Notes: generated by a model not told the origin, from the letters alone. Shown: positions 17,891 through 26,201, numbered from the stretch's first letter. The stretch is DNA of 60,946 nt from Lachnospiraceae bacterium (GCA_028693165.1 JAQUVX010000026.1:1-60946), one strand, 5' to 3'. Program-made: numbers and translations.

Positions 17891-19864
17891 ATGCTACAGG
17901 TTGAAAGCGCATTGAAAGATCTGTATAAAGCCGACAGCACCGATAAAAACATCGTATTGCATTTCTATCATCCGGGAACTACAACCCCTTATTTGATGTT
18001 ATGGGAATCCAATTATATTTTGAACGAATCAATGGAAATCGATGAATCCCTGTCGAGTACAGAGAATATTGATTTCGGAAGCTGTGAAGCTACGCAGTTC
18101 AAGATTACGCTGATCGATGTAGAAAAAAATATAAAAGGCAGTGATATGGTGGTTTACCAGACGCTCGAAGGACAGTACCCGGAGTTGAATTTATATCCAG
18201 ACACAGGTCTTTTTCCTTCTGGCTATATGATGCCGCTTGGGAGATATGTGATCCAGTCGGCAGACCGGCAGACGAACCGTAAGTACAGAGATGTCATAGC
18301 ACTGGATTACATGAGCAAATTTGATATCGATGTGTCTGAATGGTACCAAGCGCTCCTGTTTCCTGTGAGTCTGAAAGCATTCCGCTCCAGTTTGTGTCGA
18401 TATGTTGGGGTTGAGGAGAGCGTTCCTGATTTCCTTCCAAATGATACGATTATGATTGAAAAGACGCTGGATGCAGGGCAGTTGGTTGGGCGGGATGTGC
18501 TGGTGGCGTGCGAACAAATGAATGGCGTATTCGGTCATTTTGATCGTAATGGAATTTTGCAGCATATAGCGTTACAGCCAAATTATACACTACTTCCAGT
18601 GTCAGACTTGTATCCGTCGGACAATCTTTATCCGATCCTGCCCGGTGAGATGAATGAGCAGGTTTACGATGAAGACATAGCAGAAAACCTACTTAGATCT
18701 CCATGTAGATTTGAAGAGTATACGGTAAAAAGTATAGACAGGGTCCAGATCCGGCAGGAAGAGGGCGATATCGGTGCTTTTTACGGGTCCGATGGGAACT
18801 GCCTTACCATACAGGGAAATTTCCTGCTGTTTGGTAAGGCTGCGGATGAGTTAAAAGACATAGCTCAAGGCATACACGGAATGGTAAGCAGCAGGCAGTA
18901 TACCCCACACGAAGTAGAGTGTAAGGGGATGCCGTATCTGGAAGTCGGTGACACAGAACTGATTAGTCTTGGCGATGCGAACATTATTTCGTACATCATG
19001 AAGCGGACTTTGAAAGGAATCTGTGCACTCAAGGATGCACATAGCACCACGGGAGAAGAAACAAGAAGCACAGAGAGTGGTGTGAATGTTGAAATCATCC
19101 AGTTGAAAGGCAAGGCGGCGTTCCTGACAAAATCTGTAGACGAGGTATCAGTTAGGGTAATTGACCTTGCGAAAAATACAGATGCGAAATTTGCAATAAC
19201 CGCCGAGCAGATATCCGCGGAGGTGAAGCGTGCGAATGAAGCAGAGGCTGTGTTAAAGATTCAGGCAGATCAAATTTCTACATCGGTCAAGAATCTGAAA
19301 GATAATACGGAGTCCCAGATCAAGCAGATGTCAGATCAAATCCTGATGAAGGTTAGCAAGGGTGATGTGTCCAGTCAGATTTCAATCGAGAGTGGCGGAA
19401 TCAGTATTTTTGGAGATCGATTCTCGTGGTCGTCGACTTATTCCAGCATGAGTGCAGATGGAAAATTACGCTGTGTGGATGGAGAATTTAACGGGTACAT
19501 ACAGGCAACCAGTGGTAAGATCGGTGGTTTTTTGATTGAGGGAGACTCGTTAAGATCCGGAGGAGATTCCAGTATTGATTTTGGCAATGTTACGATTGAT
19601 AACACGGGTCTGCTGGCCGGAAACTGGTCTTTTTCAGACGACAATATATCCTGCATGGCCGGAATCATTGCAAATGATGATGGAAATGTGTTTGTGCACA
19701 ACAGCAGTTATTACAATGGTAAATCCGTGGCTTATGCGCTGGATGATTTACGCAGACGTATCGGTGGTAGCGGATGCGGAAGTGATTGCAGTGGCGATTG
19801 CGACGATTGGTGTGATCCTGATAATGACCATTGTAATAGTGATGATCTGATAAATGATCTATGA
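17891..19864 (+). CDS. Tail-tip/tail spike protein with Cys-Asp-rich C-terminus
   Basis: 657 residues from ATG 17891 (GGGAGGTG 6 bases upstream). The N-terminal 380 residues resemble phage tail-associated baseplate proteins, with LYP motifs (LNLYPDTGLFP, DLYPSDNLYP). Residues about 400-490 are coiled (ITAEQISAEVKRANEAEAVL), followed by a beta region (about 500-610). The last 30 residues are unlike the rest: Cys at 629, 633, 637, 641 and 648 with CxxxC spacing and Asp or Glu two residues after most of them (CGSD, CSGD, CDPD, CNSD). The radical SAM gene starts 13 bp later. The tail end looks like a modifiable core peptide; this is inference. Confidence 0.85.
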   Translation: MLQVESALKDLYKADSTDKNIVLHFYHPGTTTPYLMLWESNYILNESMEIDESLSSTENIDFGSCEATQFKITLIDVEKNIKGSDMVVYQTLEGQYPELNLYPDTGLFPSGYMMPLGRYVIQSADRQTNRKYRDVIALDYMSKFDIDVSEWYQALLFPVSLKAFRSSLCRYVGVEESVPDFLPNDTIMIEKTLDAGQLVGRDVLVACEQMNGVFGHFDRNGILQHIALQPNYTLLPVSDLYPSDNLYPILPGEMNEQVYDEDIAENLLRSPCRFEEYTVKSIDRVQIRQEEGDIGAFYGSDGNCLTIQGNFLLFGKAADELKDIAQGIHGMVSSRQYTPHEVECKGMPYLEVGDTELISLGDANIISYIMKRTLKGICALKDAHSTTGEETRSTESGVNVEIIQLKGKAAFLTKSVDEVSVRVIDLAKNTDAKFAITAEQISAEVKRANEAEAVLKIQADQISTSVKNLKDNTESQIKQMSDQILMKVSKGDVSSQISIESGGISIFGDRFSWSSTYSSMSADGKLRCVDGEFNGYIQATSGKIGGFLIEGDSLRSGGDSSIDFGNVTIDNTGLLAGNWSFSDDNISCMAGIIANDDGNVFVHNSSYYNGKSVAYALDDLRRRIGGSGCGSDCSGDCDDWCDPDNDHCNSDDLINDL

Positions 19865-19877
19865 CGGAGGATATTAA

Positions 19878-21212
19878 ATGAAGCGAATATCTGGAATGTT
19901 TAAGAGTATCTATTTGACAATCGGCCGGCAGGGGTACAGTCCCGGAGAATATAAGTGGCTGCCGTATCTCGTAGAGCAGGTGGTTGATGATGGCGTATTG
20001 CTGTGCAATATGTTCACTCGAGAAATCATTCTGCTGACAGAAGCAGAATATGCACATCCGGAAGCGGATCTGCGCCGGATACTTGCCGAACACTGGTACA
20101 TGATACCGGCCGGTCTGGATCCAAGGAGCCTCTGCTATCTGTTTAAGCATAGCCACAATGCAAGGTTTGGCAACCGGAGCGATAAGACGCAGCTGTGCAC
20201 AATCCTCACCACAACAGAATGTAATGCGCACTGTCCGTACTGTTATGAGGCGGGATGCGAAAAGCGGACAATGACAGATCAGGTAGCTGGAGACGTTGCC
20301 GACTGGATTGAAAAGCATTGTGATCCGGACAAGGTGCACCTGAAATGGTTTGGTGGTGAGCCGTTGTGCAATGCGCATGCCGTCACGGTGATCTGCCAGC
20401 ATCTGCAAAAAAAGGGGATCAACTATGACAGCTCCATGGTATCAAACGGGTATCTGCTGGATCAGCATGATCGGACAGAGCTGCTGGATCTGTGGCGGCT
20501 GAACCGGGTGCAGATTACACTGGACGGCACAGAGGATACATATAACCGCATTAAGAGGATATCAGGCGCGAGAGGTGCTTACCGGCGCGTGCTGGACAAT
20601 ATCAGATACGTCCTTGATCTTGGTATCCGGGTGAACATTCGGCTTAACCTGTCACTGGAAAATTACAATGATCTGACGGAGCTGATCGGGATCCTGCGGG
20701 CGGAGTTCGGCGGGTATCGTAATATCTTTGATGTATATGCAAAACCATTATTCGAGGGAGATGATTACCAGCTGACAGGGCAGGAGAGAGCGCAGGTCTA
20801 TGGTCAGTATATTGACCTGGAAATGCGGCTATGCGACGCAGGCCTGCGGGACACACTCGGGATGCCAAAAGTAAAGCATCGCCAGTGTATGGCAGATAAC
20901 GGGCACAGTGTTGTAATCCTGCCAGGTGGGGAGCTTGGGTTGTGCGAGCATCATCTTGATGATGAGTATGTCGGGACAATTTATAACGATGCGCGGGATG
21001 GCGCGATAGTGGAGGCTTGGAAAGAGCACGCAGATGAGCTACCGGAATGCGCAGCCTGTTTTTATTACCCCGTCTGCCTTCAGCTGAAAAAGTGTCCTGG
21101 CAAAACAATCTGTAATGCAGCACACCGCGGATATCTGAAATGGAGAATTCAGGAGTCGATGGCGGCGGCCTACAAAAAAGAGCAGGAAGCAGAAAGGAAA
21201 GCAGATGTATAA
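19878..21212 (+). CDS. Radical SAM/SPASM peptide maturase in a phage tail module
   Basis: 444 residues. The radical SAM [4Fe-4S] motif is C115-x3-C119-x2-C122 (CNAHCPYC), followed by the GGEP motif at 159-162 and VSNGYLL further on. The C-terminal region carries a SPASM-type cysteine set (RQC, LGLCEHH, CAACFYYPVC, KKC, ICN) for auxiliary clusters. The N-terminal 90 residues (CNMFTREIILLTEAEY) resemble the leader-binding region of peptide maturases. Such enzymes install thioether or C-C crosslinks in ribosomal peptides. It is coupled to the Cys-rich tail protein upstream and to a 50-residue protein downstream by an 8-bp overlap. The substrate is inferred. RBS GGAGG. Confidence 0.9.
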   Translation: MKRISGMFKSIYLTIGRQGYSPGEYKWLPYLVEQVVDDGVLLCNMFTREIILLTEAEYAHPEADLRRILAEHWYMIPAGLDPRSLCYLFKHSHNARFGNRSDKTQLCTILTTTECNAHCPYCYEAGCEKRTMTDQVAGDVADWIEKHCDPDKVHLKWFGGEPLCNAHAVTVICQHLQKKGINYDSSMVSNGYLLDQHDRTELLDLWRLNRVQITLDGTEDTYNRIKRISGARGAYRRVLDNIRYVLDLGIRVNIRLNLSLENYNDLTELIGILRAEFGGYRNIFDVYAKPLFEGDDYQLTGQERAQVYGQYIDLEMRLCDAGLRDTLGMPKVKHRQCMADNGHSVVILPGGELGLCEHHLDDEYVGTIYNDARDGAIVEAWKEHADELPECAACFYYPVCLQLKKCPGKTICNAAHRGYLKWRIQESMAAAYKKEQEAERKADV

Positions 21213-21357
21213 GATCAGCAAAGAAGAGCGGGAGTCGCTGCTCTACATTATCAATCATCTGACCGTAACCGGTCCGTATCAGGGAGGTCTGCTGAATAAT
21301 GCGGCTGGAATATTACAGTCATTAAAACAAGAAGAGGATAAAAAGGAGGAAATTTAA
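21205..21357 (+). CDS. Small protein coupled to the radical SAM gene, 50 aa
   Basis: ATG 21205 overlaps the radical SAM stop. The product is helical and charged: ISKEERESLLYIINHL, a PYQGG turn, then AAGILQSLKQ and an acidic-basic end. It could be a chaperone or recognition partner of the maturase or an unrelated structural protein. No family is recognised. Confidence 0.6.
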   Translation: MYKISKEERESLLYIINHLTVTGPYQGGLLNNAAGILQSLKQEEDKKEEI

Positions 21358-21360
21358 ATT

Positions 21361-22275
21361 ATGGCAGTAAAAACAGTACAAGCCATTATCAATGGCGTCA
21401 CGACGACATTATCGCTTAATAGTACGACGGGTAAGTATGAGGCGACCATTACGGCACCGACCACGTCATCCTATAACAATAATGATGGACATTATTACCC
21501 AGTAATGATTAAGGCAACAGATCAGGCGGGGAATGTTACCACAAAGGACGATACAGATACCACGCTTGGTGCAGCGTTAAGGTTAAGAGTCAAGGAAAAG
21601 GTTGCACCGCTCATCACGATCACCAGTCCGACGGCATCCGCACGCCTGACAAATAACAAGCCGCAGATTGCATTTACCGTAACCGATGCGGACTCTGGCG
21701 TTAATCCGGATACCATTAAGATCACCATTGGTAGTACCGTGATTACAACCGGTATTACCAAGACGGCTACATCGGACGGCAAGGGCTATACCTGTACCTA
21801 CACGCCAACAACGGCACTTGCGGACGGCAGCAACACGATCAAGGTTGATGCATCTGATTATGATGGCAATTCGGCCAGCCAGAAGAGCGTAACCTTTATC
21901 GTTGACACGGTACCGCCGACTCTCAGCGTCACGTCGCCGGCGAGCGATCTGGTAACCAATCAGGCAGCCTGCACCGTAACCGGTAAGACCAATGATGCGA
22001 CATCCAGTCCGTGTAAAGTGACCATTAAGCTTAACAGTGGTACAGCGCAGGAAGTAACGGTCAATGCGGATGGCACATTTAGTAAGGCGTTGACGCTGGT
22101 GGCCGGAGCCAATACGATTATTGTGGTATCCACAGACAGCGCGGGCAAGTCCTCTACTGTAACTCGGACTGTAACACTGGATCAGGTAGCGCCGGTAATC
22201 AGGGCCGTGACGATTACCCCGAACCCGGTAGATGCTAGCAAGACCTGTGTGATCAGTGTGGAGGTAACCGACTGA
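21361..22275 (+). CDS. Ig-like repeat tail/fibre protein
   Basis: 304 residues made of about three bacterial Ig-like domains. The recurring phrase is a Pro-rich start (VAPLITITSP, VPPTLSVTSP, VAPVIRAVTITPNP) followed by seven-strand patterns with DGSNTIKVDASD and AGANTIIVVSTD. Such domains extend tail fibres or decorate virions and often bind carbohydrate. The C-terminal TITPNPVDA recurs in the gene at 22880. RBS AAAGGAGG. Confidence 0.8.
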   Translation: MAVKTVQAIINGVTTTLSLNSTTGKYEATITAPTTSSYNNNDGHYYPVMIKATDQAGNVTTKDDTDTTLGAALRLRVKEKVAPLITITSPTASARLTNNKPQIAFTVTDADSGVNPDTIKITIGSTVITTGITKTATSDGKGYTCTYTPTTALADGSNTIKVDASDYDGNSASQKSVTFIVDTVPPTLSVTSPASDLVTNQAACTVTGKTNDATSSPCKVTIKLNSGTAQEVTVNADGTFSKALTLVAGANTIIVVSTDSAGKSSTVTRTVTLDQVAPVIRAVTITPNPVDASKTCVISVEVTD

Positions 22276-22288
22276 TAGGAGGTACGCC

Positions 22289-22624
22289 ATGGCAGTATCA
22301 AGGGTTTTTGGCAGAGTGGACGGAGTGAAGGTTGTTTTGCAACAAGGAGAAGGGGACCGGTGGAGTGTGCCGGTTCCCATGGATCAGGATGGAGAATATG
22401 TGGTTGAAATCATTGCGGAGGATGAAGCGGGTAATCAGTCCTGCATGGCAAGGCTATTATTTGTAGTCAATACATCACTGCTTTGTGTGCATATGATGCC
22501 AATCCTGTATTGCGCGGAGCTGCGGGAGCCGACTTACAGTGCAGGAATTGCACCTAAACAGTATTATGCCGAATTGATAGAATCACAGTGCACAAAGAAA
22601 GGAGGCAAGCTATGCAGCGTATAA
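22289..22624 (+). CDS. Small Ig-like phage protein
   Basis: 111 residues. The N-terminal half is one Ig-like domain (VDGVKVVLQQGEGDRWSVPV, DGEYVVEIIAEDEAGNQS). The C-terminal half has unusual Cys and Tyr-Ala-Glu repeats (YCAELREP, YYAELIESQC). It overlaps the next gene by 13 bp. The role is probably structural in the tail tip. Confidence 0.65.
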   Translation: MAVSRVFGRVDGVKVVLQQGEGDRWSVPVPMDQDGEYVVEIIAEDEAGNQSCMARLLFVVNTSLLCVHMMPILYCAELREPTYSAGIAPKQYYAELIESQCTKKGGKLCSV

Positions 22625-22878
22625 GTTTTGACGCCGGGGAGCAGAGGCATATCAAGATCTTGATACATTCCATCAAGAACGATCCTTTTGTGATTAGAAA
22701 TGCAAAATGGGAGCTGGTGTGTGCGGGAACAGTTGAATCTTACGGAGACTGCGAAATCGAGGAACACGTGATAGATGCTTTTATCGCTCCGCAAAGTAGG
22801 TCAATGTACCGGCTAAGAATACAATATGAGATTGCCGACGAAGTGCTTGTGGAACAGATGGAAGTGGTGGTGGTTTGA
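22612..22878 (+). CDS. Phage tail-tip protein of unknown function, 88 aa
   Basis: ATG 22612 with GGAGG 6 bases upstream. A short all-beta protein (HIKILIHSIKNDPFVIRNAK, ending in a run of hydrophobic Val). No family recognised. It lies between Ig-like and LYP-repeat genes in the same operon. Confidence 0.6.
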   Translation: MQRISFDAGEQRHIKILIHSIKNDPFVIRNAKWELVCAGTVESYGDCEIEEHVIDAFIAPQSRSMYRLRIQYEIADEVLVEQMEVVVV

Positions 22879-22879
22879 T

Positions 22880-23101
22880 ATGGAAGACATTTATATCGAG
22901 GCGGTTACCATTACCCCGAATCCGGTTGATGCCGGCGCTCGTTTTAAAGTTGAGGTTGAAATATATACTTTATATCCAGCGGAAAATCTGTATCCAGCCA
23001 TCAGTTTGTATCCAGGAGAAGATCTCTTTACACTGTGTCCGGCTACGGATATTTATCCGGAAAACAATTTGTATCCAACAGAAGGAGGAATAGAGTTATG
23101 A
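22880..23101 (+). CDS. LYP-repeat phage protein, 73 aa
   Basis: The start ATG overlaps the previous stop region. The first 28 residues repeat the end of the protein encoded at 21361 (AVTITPNPVDA then a VEVEI strand). The rest is a run of LYP or IYP units spaced about six residues (TLYPAENLYPAISLYPG, IYPENNLYP), also found in the large tail protein at 17891. The repeats may form a beta or polyproline stalk. Confidence 0.65.
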   Translation: MEDIYIEAVTITPNPVDAGARFKVEVEIYTLYPAENLYPAISLYPGEDLFTLCPATDIYPENNLYPTEGGIEL

Positions 23102-23658
23102 CAATAAGCGGATTTGTTGCTTATGTAAAACAGATTTGGGCGAACAAGCCCAGTACGTCATCTCCATTATCAGCGGACAGGCTGAATCATATGGAAGGCG
23201 GAATTAAGGGAAACAGTGATGCAATCAATGCGATTGCGGCAGCCGTTGTGAACCAGATCGTAAATGATCCAAATAAAATCGCATCCATGGCGGCGTTGTA
23301 TAGTGTCAAACAGGAGCTGGATACAACAAATAGTAATTTTAAAAACTTAATAACACCAATAGTGTTAACACCAAGCACAAATGTTTCTAGCAGCATATAT
23401 ACGTGTATCAAGATTGGTAATTATATCATAGGGTCTATCCAGGCTACAATTACAGGTGTGACTGTATCTGGTTGGACGAAATTATTTAATTTTTCCCCTG
23501 ACCAGACATTTGATCACAATTCTGCCTTTGCTCTTGTATCAGGCCAATTAGTAGTAGATGGATCTGTTTCATCCGGGAGCAAAGATATAAGAGGATTTTT
23601 AGCTGAAAACTGTAACGGTAAATATTTTTCAGCTACATTCATCGTTCAAACAAAATGA
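23098..23658 (+). CDS. Tail fibre protein with variable C-terminus
   Basis: 186 residues from ATG 23098 (GGAGGAA upstream). The N-terminal 77 residues (LSADRLNHMEGGIKGNSDAI) are the usual phage fibre attachment region, then a receptor-binding-like beta domain of about 109 residues. The change between them falls exactly at the short inverted repeat at 23328-23339. The stop is directly next to the stop of the opposite-strand cassette. Confidence 0.75.
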   Translation: MTISGFVAYVKQIWANKPSTSSPLSADRLNHMEGGIKGNSDAINAIAAAVVNQIVNDPNKIASMAALYSVKQELDTTNSNFKNLITPIVLTPSTNVSSSIYTCIKIGNYIIGSIQATITGVTVSGWTKLFNFSPDQTFDHNSAFALVSGQLVVDGSVSSGSKDIRGFLAENCNGKYFSATFIVQTK

Positions 23659-23938
23659 TTACATTGCAATCCAAGTTCCCCAGATTTCCGTTTTGGCAGA
23701 TTTAACCCTGTATTTTATTCCGGAATTTGTGATTGCAAGTTGTGTCCCGTATTTTTTCCCGGCACCAGAAATAGTCTCGTTGCCTAGAATAAAATACGCG
23801 TACCCACCGATTGATGTGGATAGCGTATATGCTTTGTTTGAGTACGCTGCACTGATGTTAAGGTATTTTAACACATCAGAAGCATTGCTTTCTGTAAGTG
23901 TCCCCAAGTAATTAAGTGTCTTGTTTAAATTACTATTT
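23328..23938. other. Putative invertible fibre segment
   Basis: AAATAGTAATTT at 23328-23339 and its reverse complement at 23927-23938 enclose both fibre 3' ends, which converge with zero bases between stops. Both copies lie in the same codon phase (Asn-Ser-Asn). The 12-bp identity is short and AT-rich. No recombinase gene is in the window. Confidence 0.55.
23659..23938 (-). pseudogene. Silent alternative tail-fibre 3' end
   Basis: On the minus strand a 92-residue coding segment begins inside the inverted repeat at 23927-23938 (residues NSNLNKTLNYLGTLTE) and ends at 23659 with KYRVKSAKTEIWGTWIAM. Its composition is that of a fibre tip. Read further upstream it would start at ATG 23982, but there is no RBS there and those 15 residues do not resemble a fibre. 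Joined after residue 77 of the fibre gene it would be in frame. Confidence 0.6.
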
Positions 23939-23984
23939 TGTGGATGAAGAAAATCGGAAAAATCGAGATTGTAACATTTCAACC

Positions 23985-24007
23985 AGACCTGAAAGGGTCT
24001 TATTTTT
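23985..24007 (+). terminator. Terminator-like hairpin after the fibre locus
   Basis: AGACC and GGTCT form a short stem with a 6-base loop followed by TATTTTT. It lies just outside the putative invertible segment and would end fibre transcripts in either orientation. Confidence 0.5.
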
Positions 24008-24042
24008 ATGCCCGGCAGCGACCGGGCAGAAAGGAGTTTTAC

Positions 24043-24429
24043 GTGGAAAAAATTAAAATCAATGGAAGAACCTATGATCTGGTGGCGAACGGCTACCAGC
24101 TGGGAGATGACGGAGGACGTATTATTTTTCAGCCAGGAGCTACCTCGTTTGCGGATGTCGAGGTTGATCTGGCCGCAGCGAGAGAATTAACAGTATTGGA
24201 CAGCACCGGTGAGCCTATGATCTCAAGAACTGATCTGGTATATGCCGGTCGTCTGACAAAGGATGCTAATTATGTCATCGGCGCTGACGCGGAGACGGGG
24301 ACGGACGTTATTGGGCCGGTGATGATTGCGGAGTTTCGGACGCCAGACGTCCGAGAAGAACTCGCTGCCGTAAAAGCGCAGTTAGATTATGTAACCATGA
24401 TGTCTGATATTCCGATGGAGGAGGTATAA
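24043..24429 (+). CDS. Phage tail-region protein, 128 aa
   Basis: GTG 24043 with AAAGGAG 8 bases upstream, after a GC-rich hairpin (CCCGG/CCGGG). Beta-rich N-terminal domain (INGRTYDLVANGYQLGDDGG) and a helical C-terminus (REELAAVKAQLDYVTMMSD). It precedes XkdX, as often seen for small baseplate-accessory proteins. Function unknown. Confidence 0.65.
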   Translation: MEKIKINGRTYDLVANGYQLGDDGGRIIFQPGATSFADVEVDLAAARELTVLDSTGEPMISRTDLVYAGRLTKDANYVIGADAETGTDVIGPVMIAEFRTPDVREELAAVKAQLDYVTMMSDIPMEEV

Positions 24430-24433
24430 AATT

Positions 24434-24565
24434 ATGAGTAGACGGGATAAAGTTGGCAAATATTATGCAGCAGGTTTGTGGACTCTGGGCATGGTGAGAA
24501 ATGCGGTTGGCCGGTGGATCACCGAGGCGGAGTTTACAGAGATCACCGGACAGACATACAAGTAG
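24434..24565 (+). CDS. xkdX: XkdX family protein, 43 aa
   Basis: The sequence pattern KVGKYYAAGLWTLGMV, then a Val-x2-W-ITEAEFTEITGQ end, is the signature of the XkdX family found between tail fibre and holin genes in Firmicutes phages. It is too short for the ORF cut-off commonly used. Role unknown. Confidence 0.8.
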   Translation: MSRRDKVGKYYAAGLWTLGMVRNAVGRWITEAEFTEITGQTYK

Positions 24566-24577
24566 GAGGTAGCAGGG

Positions 24578-24817
24578 ATGCCAACGGAAATCTATGTGGC
24601 GCTCATCGGTTTGGGAGGCAGTGCATTTGGCAGCTTGGTGGGCGTTCTGGCGTCGGCAAAATTGACCAATTACCGGATTGAGCAGTTGGAGAAAAAGGTG
24701 GACAAGCATAATACTGTGATTGAGCGTACATATAAGATCGAGGAGACACAAGCAGTCATGCAGGAGCAGATCAGGGTGGCAAACCATCGAATTGAAGATT
24801 TGGAAAGAGAGGGCTGA
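24578..24817 (+). CDS. XhlA-like membrane/coiled-coil protein
   Basis: 79 residues. One N-terminal membrane helix (VALIGLGGSAFGSLVGVLAS) is followed by a long coiled coil (NYRIEQLEKKVDKHNTVIER). This topology, directly before a holin, is that of XhlA/hemolysin-type holin partners. RBS GGAGG. Confidence 0.65.
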   Translation: MPTEIYVALIGLGGSAFGSLVGVLASAKLTNYRIEQLEKKVDKHNTVIERTYKIEETQAVMQEQIRVANHRIEDLEREG

Positions 24818-24821
24818 AATT

Positions 24822-25064
24822 ATGTTTAAGAATTGTGTATTGAAACCAGATGTAAATACGATCGCATGGATCCGGGCAGCAGGAATCAGGGCCGGAAAGA
24901 CCATGGCGCAGGCAGCGCTTGGTGTGATTGGCGCATCGGTCACAATGGGAGGCGTCAACTGGAAGATGGTAGTATCAGCAGCGGTGCTGTCCGGTGTGGT
25001 ATCGGTACTGACCTCTGTGACGGGCATCCCGGAGGTTGCCGCAGGTGATAGTGATGATAAGTAG
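24822..25064 (+). CDS. Phage holin, r1t type
   Basis: 80 residues from ATG 24822. Two hydrophobic segments (MAQAALGVIGASVTMGG; VVSAAVLSGVVSVLTSVTG) separated by NWK, with the ending GIPEV and an acidic tail, match phage_r1t_holin. It would permeabilise the membrane for endolysin release. Neighbours are the XhlA-like gene and the endolysin. Confidence 0.82.
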   Translation: MFKNCVLKPDVNTIAWIRAAGIRAGKTMAQAALGVIGASVTMGGVNWKMVVSAAVLSGVVSVLTSVTGIPEVAAGDSDDK

Positions 25065-25161
25065 GAGGTGATCCTGTTATCTCCCGCCGGTGGGGTAACG
25101 CCGGGCATCGATTGTTGTATCGGTGCAACCAACAACAATAATTTAAAGAGAGGACAAAATT

Positions 25162-25398
25162 ATGTCAGAAGAGAAGAAAGTACATGTAGCACAGGAGCCG
25201 CACGATGCAGCACATTGCGAGATCAACGCGCCGGAGCATAGCCATCCGGATGTTGATTGTGGTCATACCGTAAACGCAGGCCCGGGAGTGGGGCCGCAGA
25301 AACCAGTAAACAAAAAGCCGTTTTGCGCTCCGGATCCGACAGCGCCGGGCAGCATCAATGGGGATCAGGATCCGACTCATGGCCCCGGGGTACAGTGA
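25162..25398 (+). CDS. Small His/Pro-rich phage protein, 78 aa
   Basis: Contains clustered His, Asp and Cys residues (HCEINAPEHSHPDVDCGH) and a Pro/Gly-rich C-terminus, suggesting metal binding or disorder. No family is recognised. It lies between holin and endolysin. RBS AGAGAGG. A 14-bp perfect palindrome (25400-25413) and an 8-bp hairpin (25420-25440) follow it. Confidence 0.5.
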   Translation: MSEEKKVHVAQEPHDAAHCEINAPEHSHPDVDCGHTVNAGPGVGPQKPVNKKPFCAPDPTAPGSINGDQDPTHGPGVQ

Positions 25399-25467
25399 TT
25401 TGCGACGTCGCAATAGATCAGAGCGGACAAGTTCCGCTCTGCATATTAAAGAAAAGAGGCATTATAT

Positions 25468-26196
25468 ATGAGAGACATTACATTATGCCACCCGCGTTTG
25501 CAGGCACTTGCGGCGCGTCTGGTGGAAGAGTGCAACAAGCAGGGGCTGGCAATTAAGATCGGCGAGACACTGCGCACCGCGGCAGAGCAGGACGCTCTGT
25601 ACGCGCAGGGCCGCACCAAGCCGGGCAACATTGTGACCAACGCACCGGGCAGCAGCTACAGTTCCTACCATCAGTGGGGTACCGCATTTGACATTTATCG
25701 TAATGATGGTCAGGGAGCTTACAATGAGTCAGGTGATTTCTTCGGTCGTGTCGGCGCGATCGGCGTAGCGCTTGGACTGGAATGGGGCGGCAACTGGAAA
25801 TCCATCGTGGATAAGCCGCACTTCCAGCTCTCTGACTGGGGATCAAGTACATCTGGAATTAAAAAACTGTACAAAACCCCGGATGAATTTATGAAAACGT
25901 GGGAATCGGTGGAGGAGAAAGTCGGATGGGTCAAGAACGGTACCGGCTGGTGGTACCGATATGAGGACGGCACCTACCCGGTCAATAAGTGGCTGCTGAT
26001 CAACCACCACTGGTACCTGTTTAACAAAGATGGTTATATGTGCACCGGCTGGCACCGATGGGATGGCAAGGTGTGTGATCCGGCGGATGGTGCCGGCGAC
26101 TGGTACTTCCTGGACAACACCGCGGGCGGCCAGTTGGAAGGTGCCTGCTGGCATACACGGGATAATGGGGCGCAGGAGATCTGGTACATAGAGTAA
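25468..26196 (+). CDS. Endolysin: M15 peptidase with cell-wall-binding repeats
   Basis: 242 residues. Residues 1 to about 130 are an L-alanyl-D-glutamate peptidase of the M15/CwlK type: the zinc ligands lie in SSYHQWGTAFDIY (His, Asp) and KPHFQL (His). Residues about 150-242 hold Trp/Tyr-Gly cell-wall-binding repeats (GWWYRYEDGTYPVNKW, HWYLFNKDGYMCTGWHR). It cuts peptide stems of peptidoglycan at lysis. It is the last phage gene before attR. Confidence 0.9.
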   Translation: MRDITLCHPRLQALAARLVEECNKQGLAIKIGETLRTAAEQDALYAQGRTKPGNIVTNAPGSSYSSYHQWGTAFDIYRNDGQGAYNESGDFFGRVGAIGVALGLEWGGNWKSIVDKPHFQLSDWGSSTSGIKKLYKTPDEFMKTWESVEEKVGWVKNGTGWWYRYEDGTYPVNKWLLINHHWYLFNKDGYMCTGWHRWDGKVCDPADGAGDWYFLDNTAGGQLEGACWHTRDNGAQEIWYIE

Positions 26197-26201
26197 AATC
26201 T

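Noticed and set aside
21361-22275. Diversity-generating retroelement target
   Set aside because: Ig-like repeats are present, but no template repeat or reverse transcriptase is in view.
23659-23982. The minus-strand 107-codon frame as an independent gene
   Set aside because: No RBS before ATG 23982, and sequence upstream of the inverted repeat does not look like a fibre; better explained as a silent 3' cassette.
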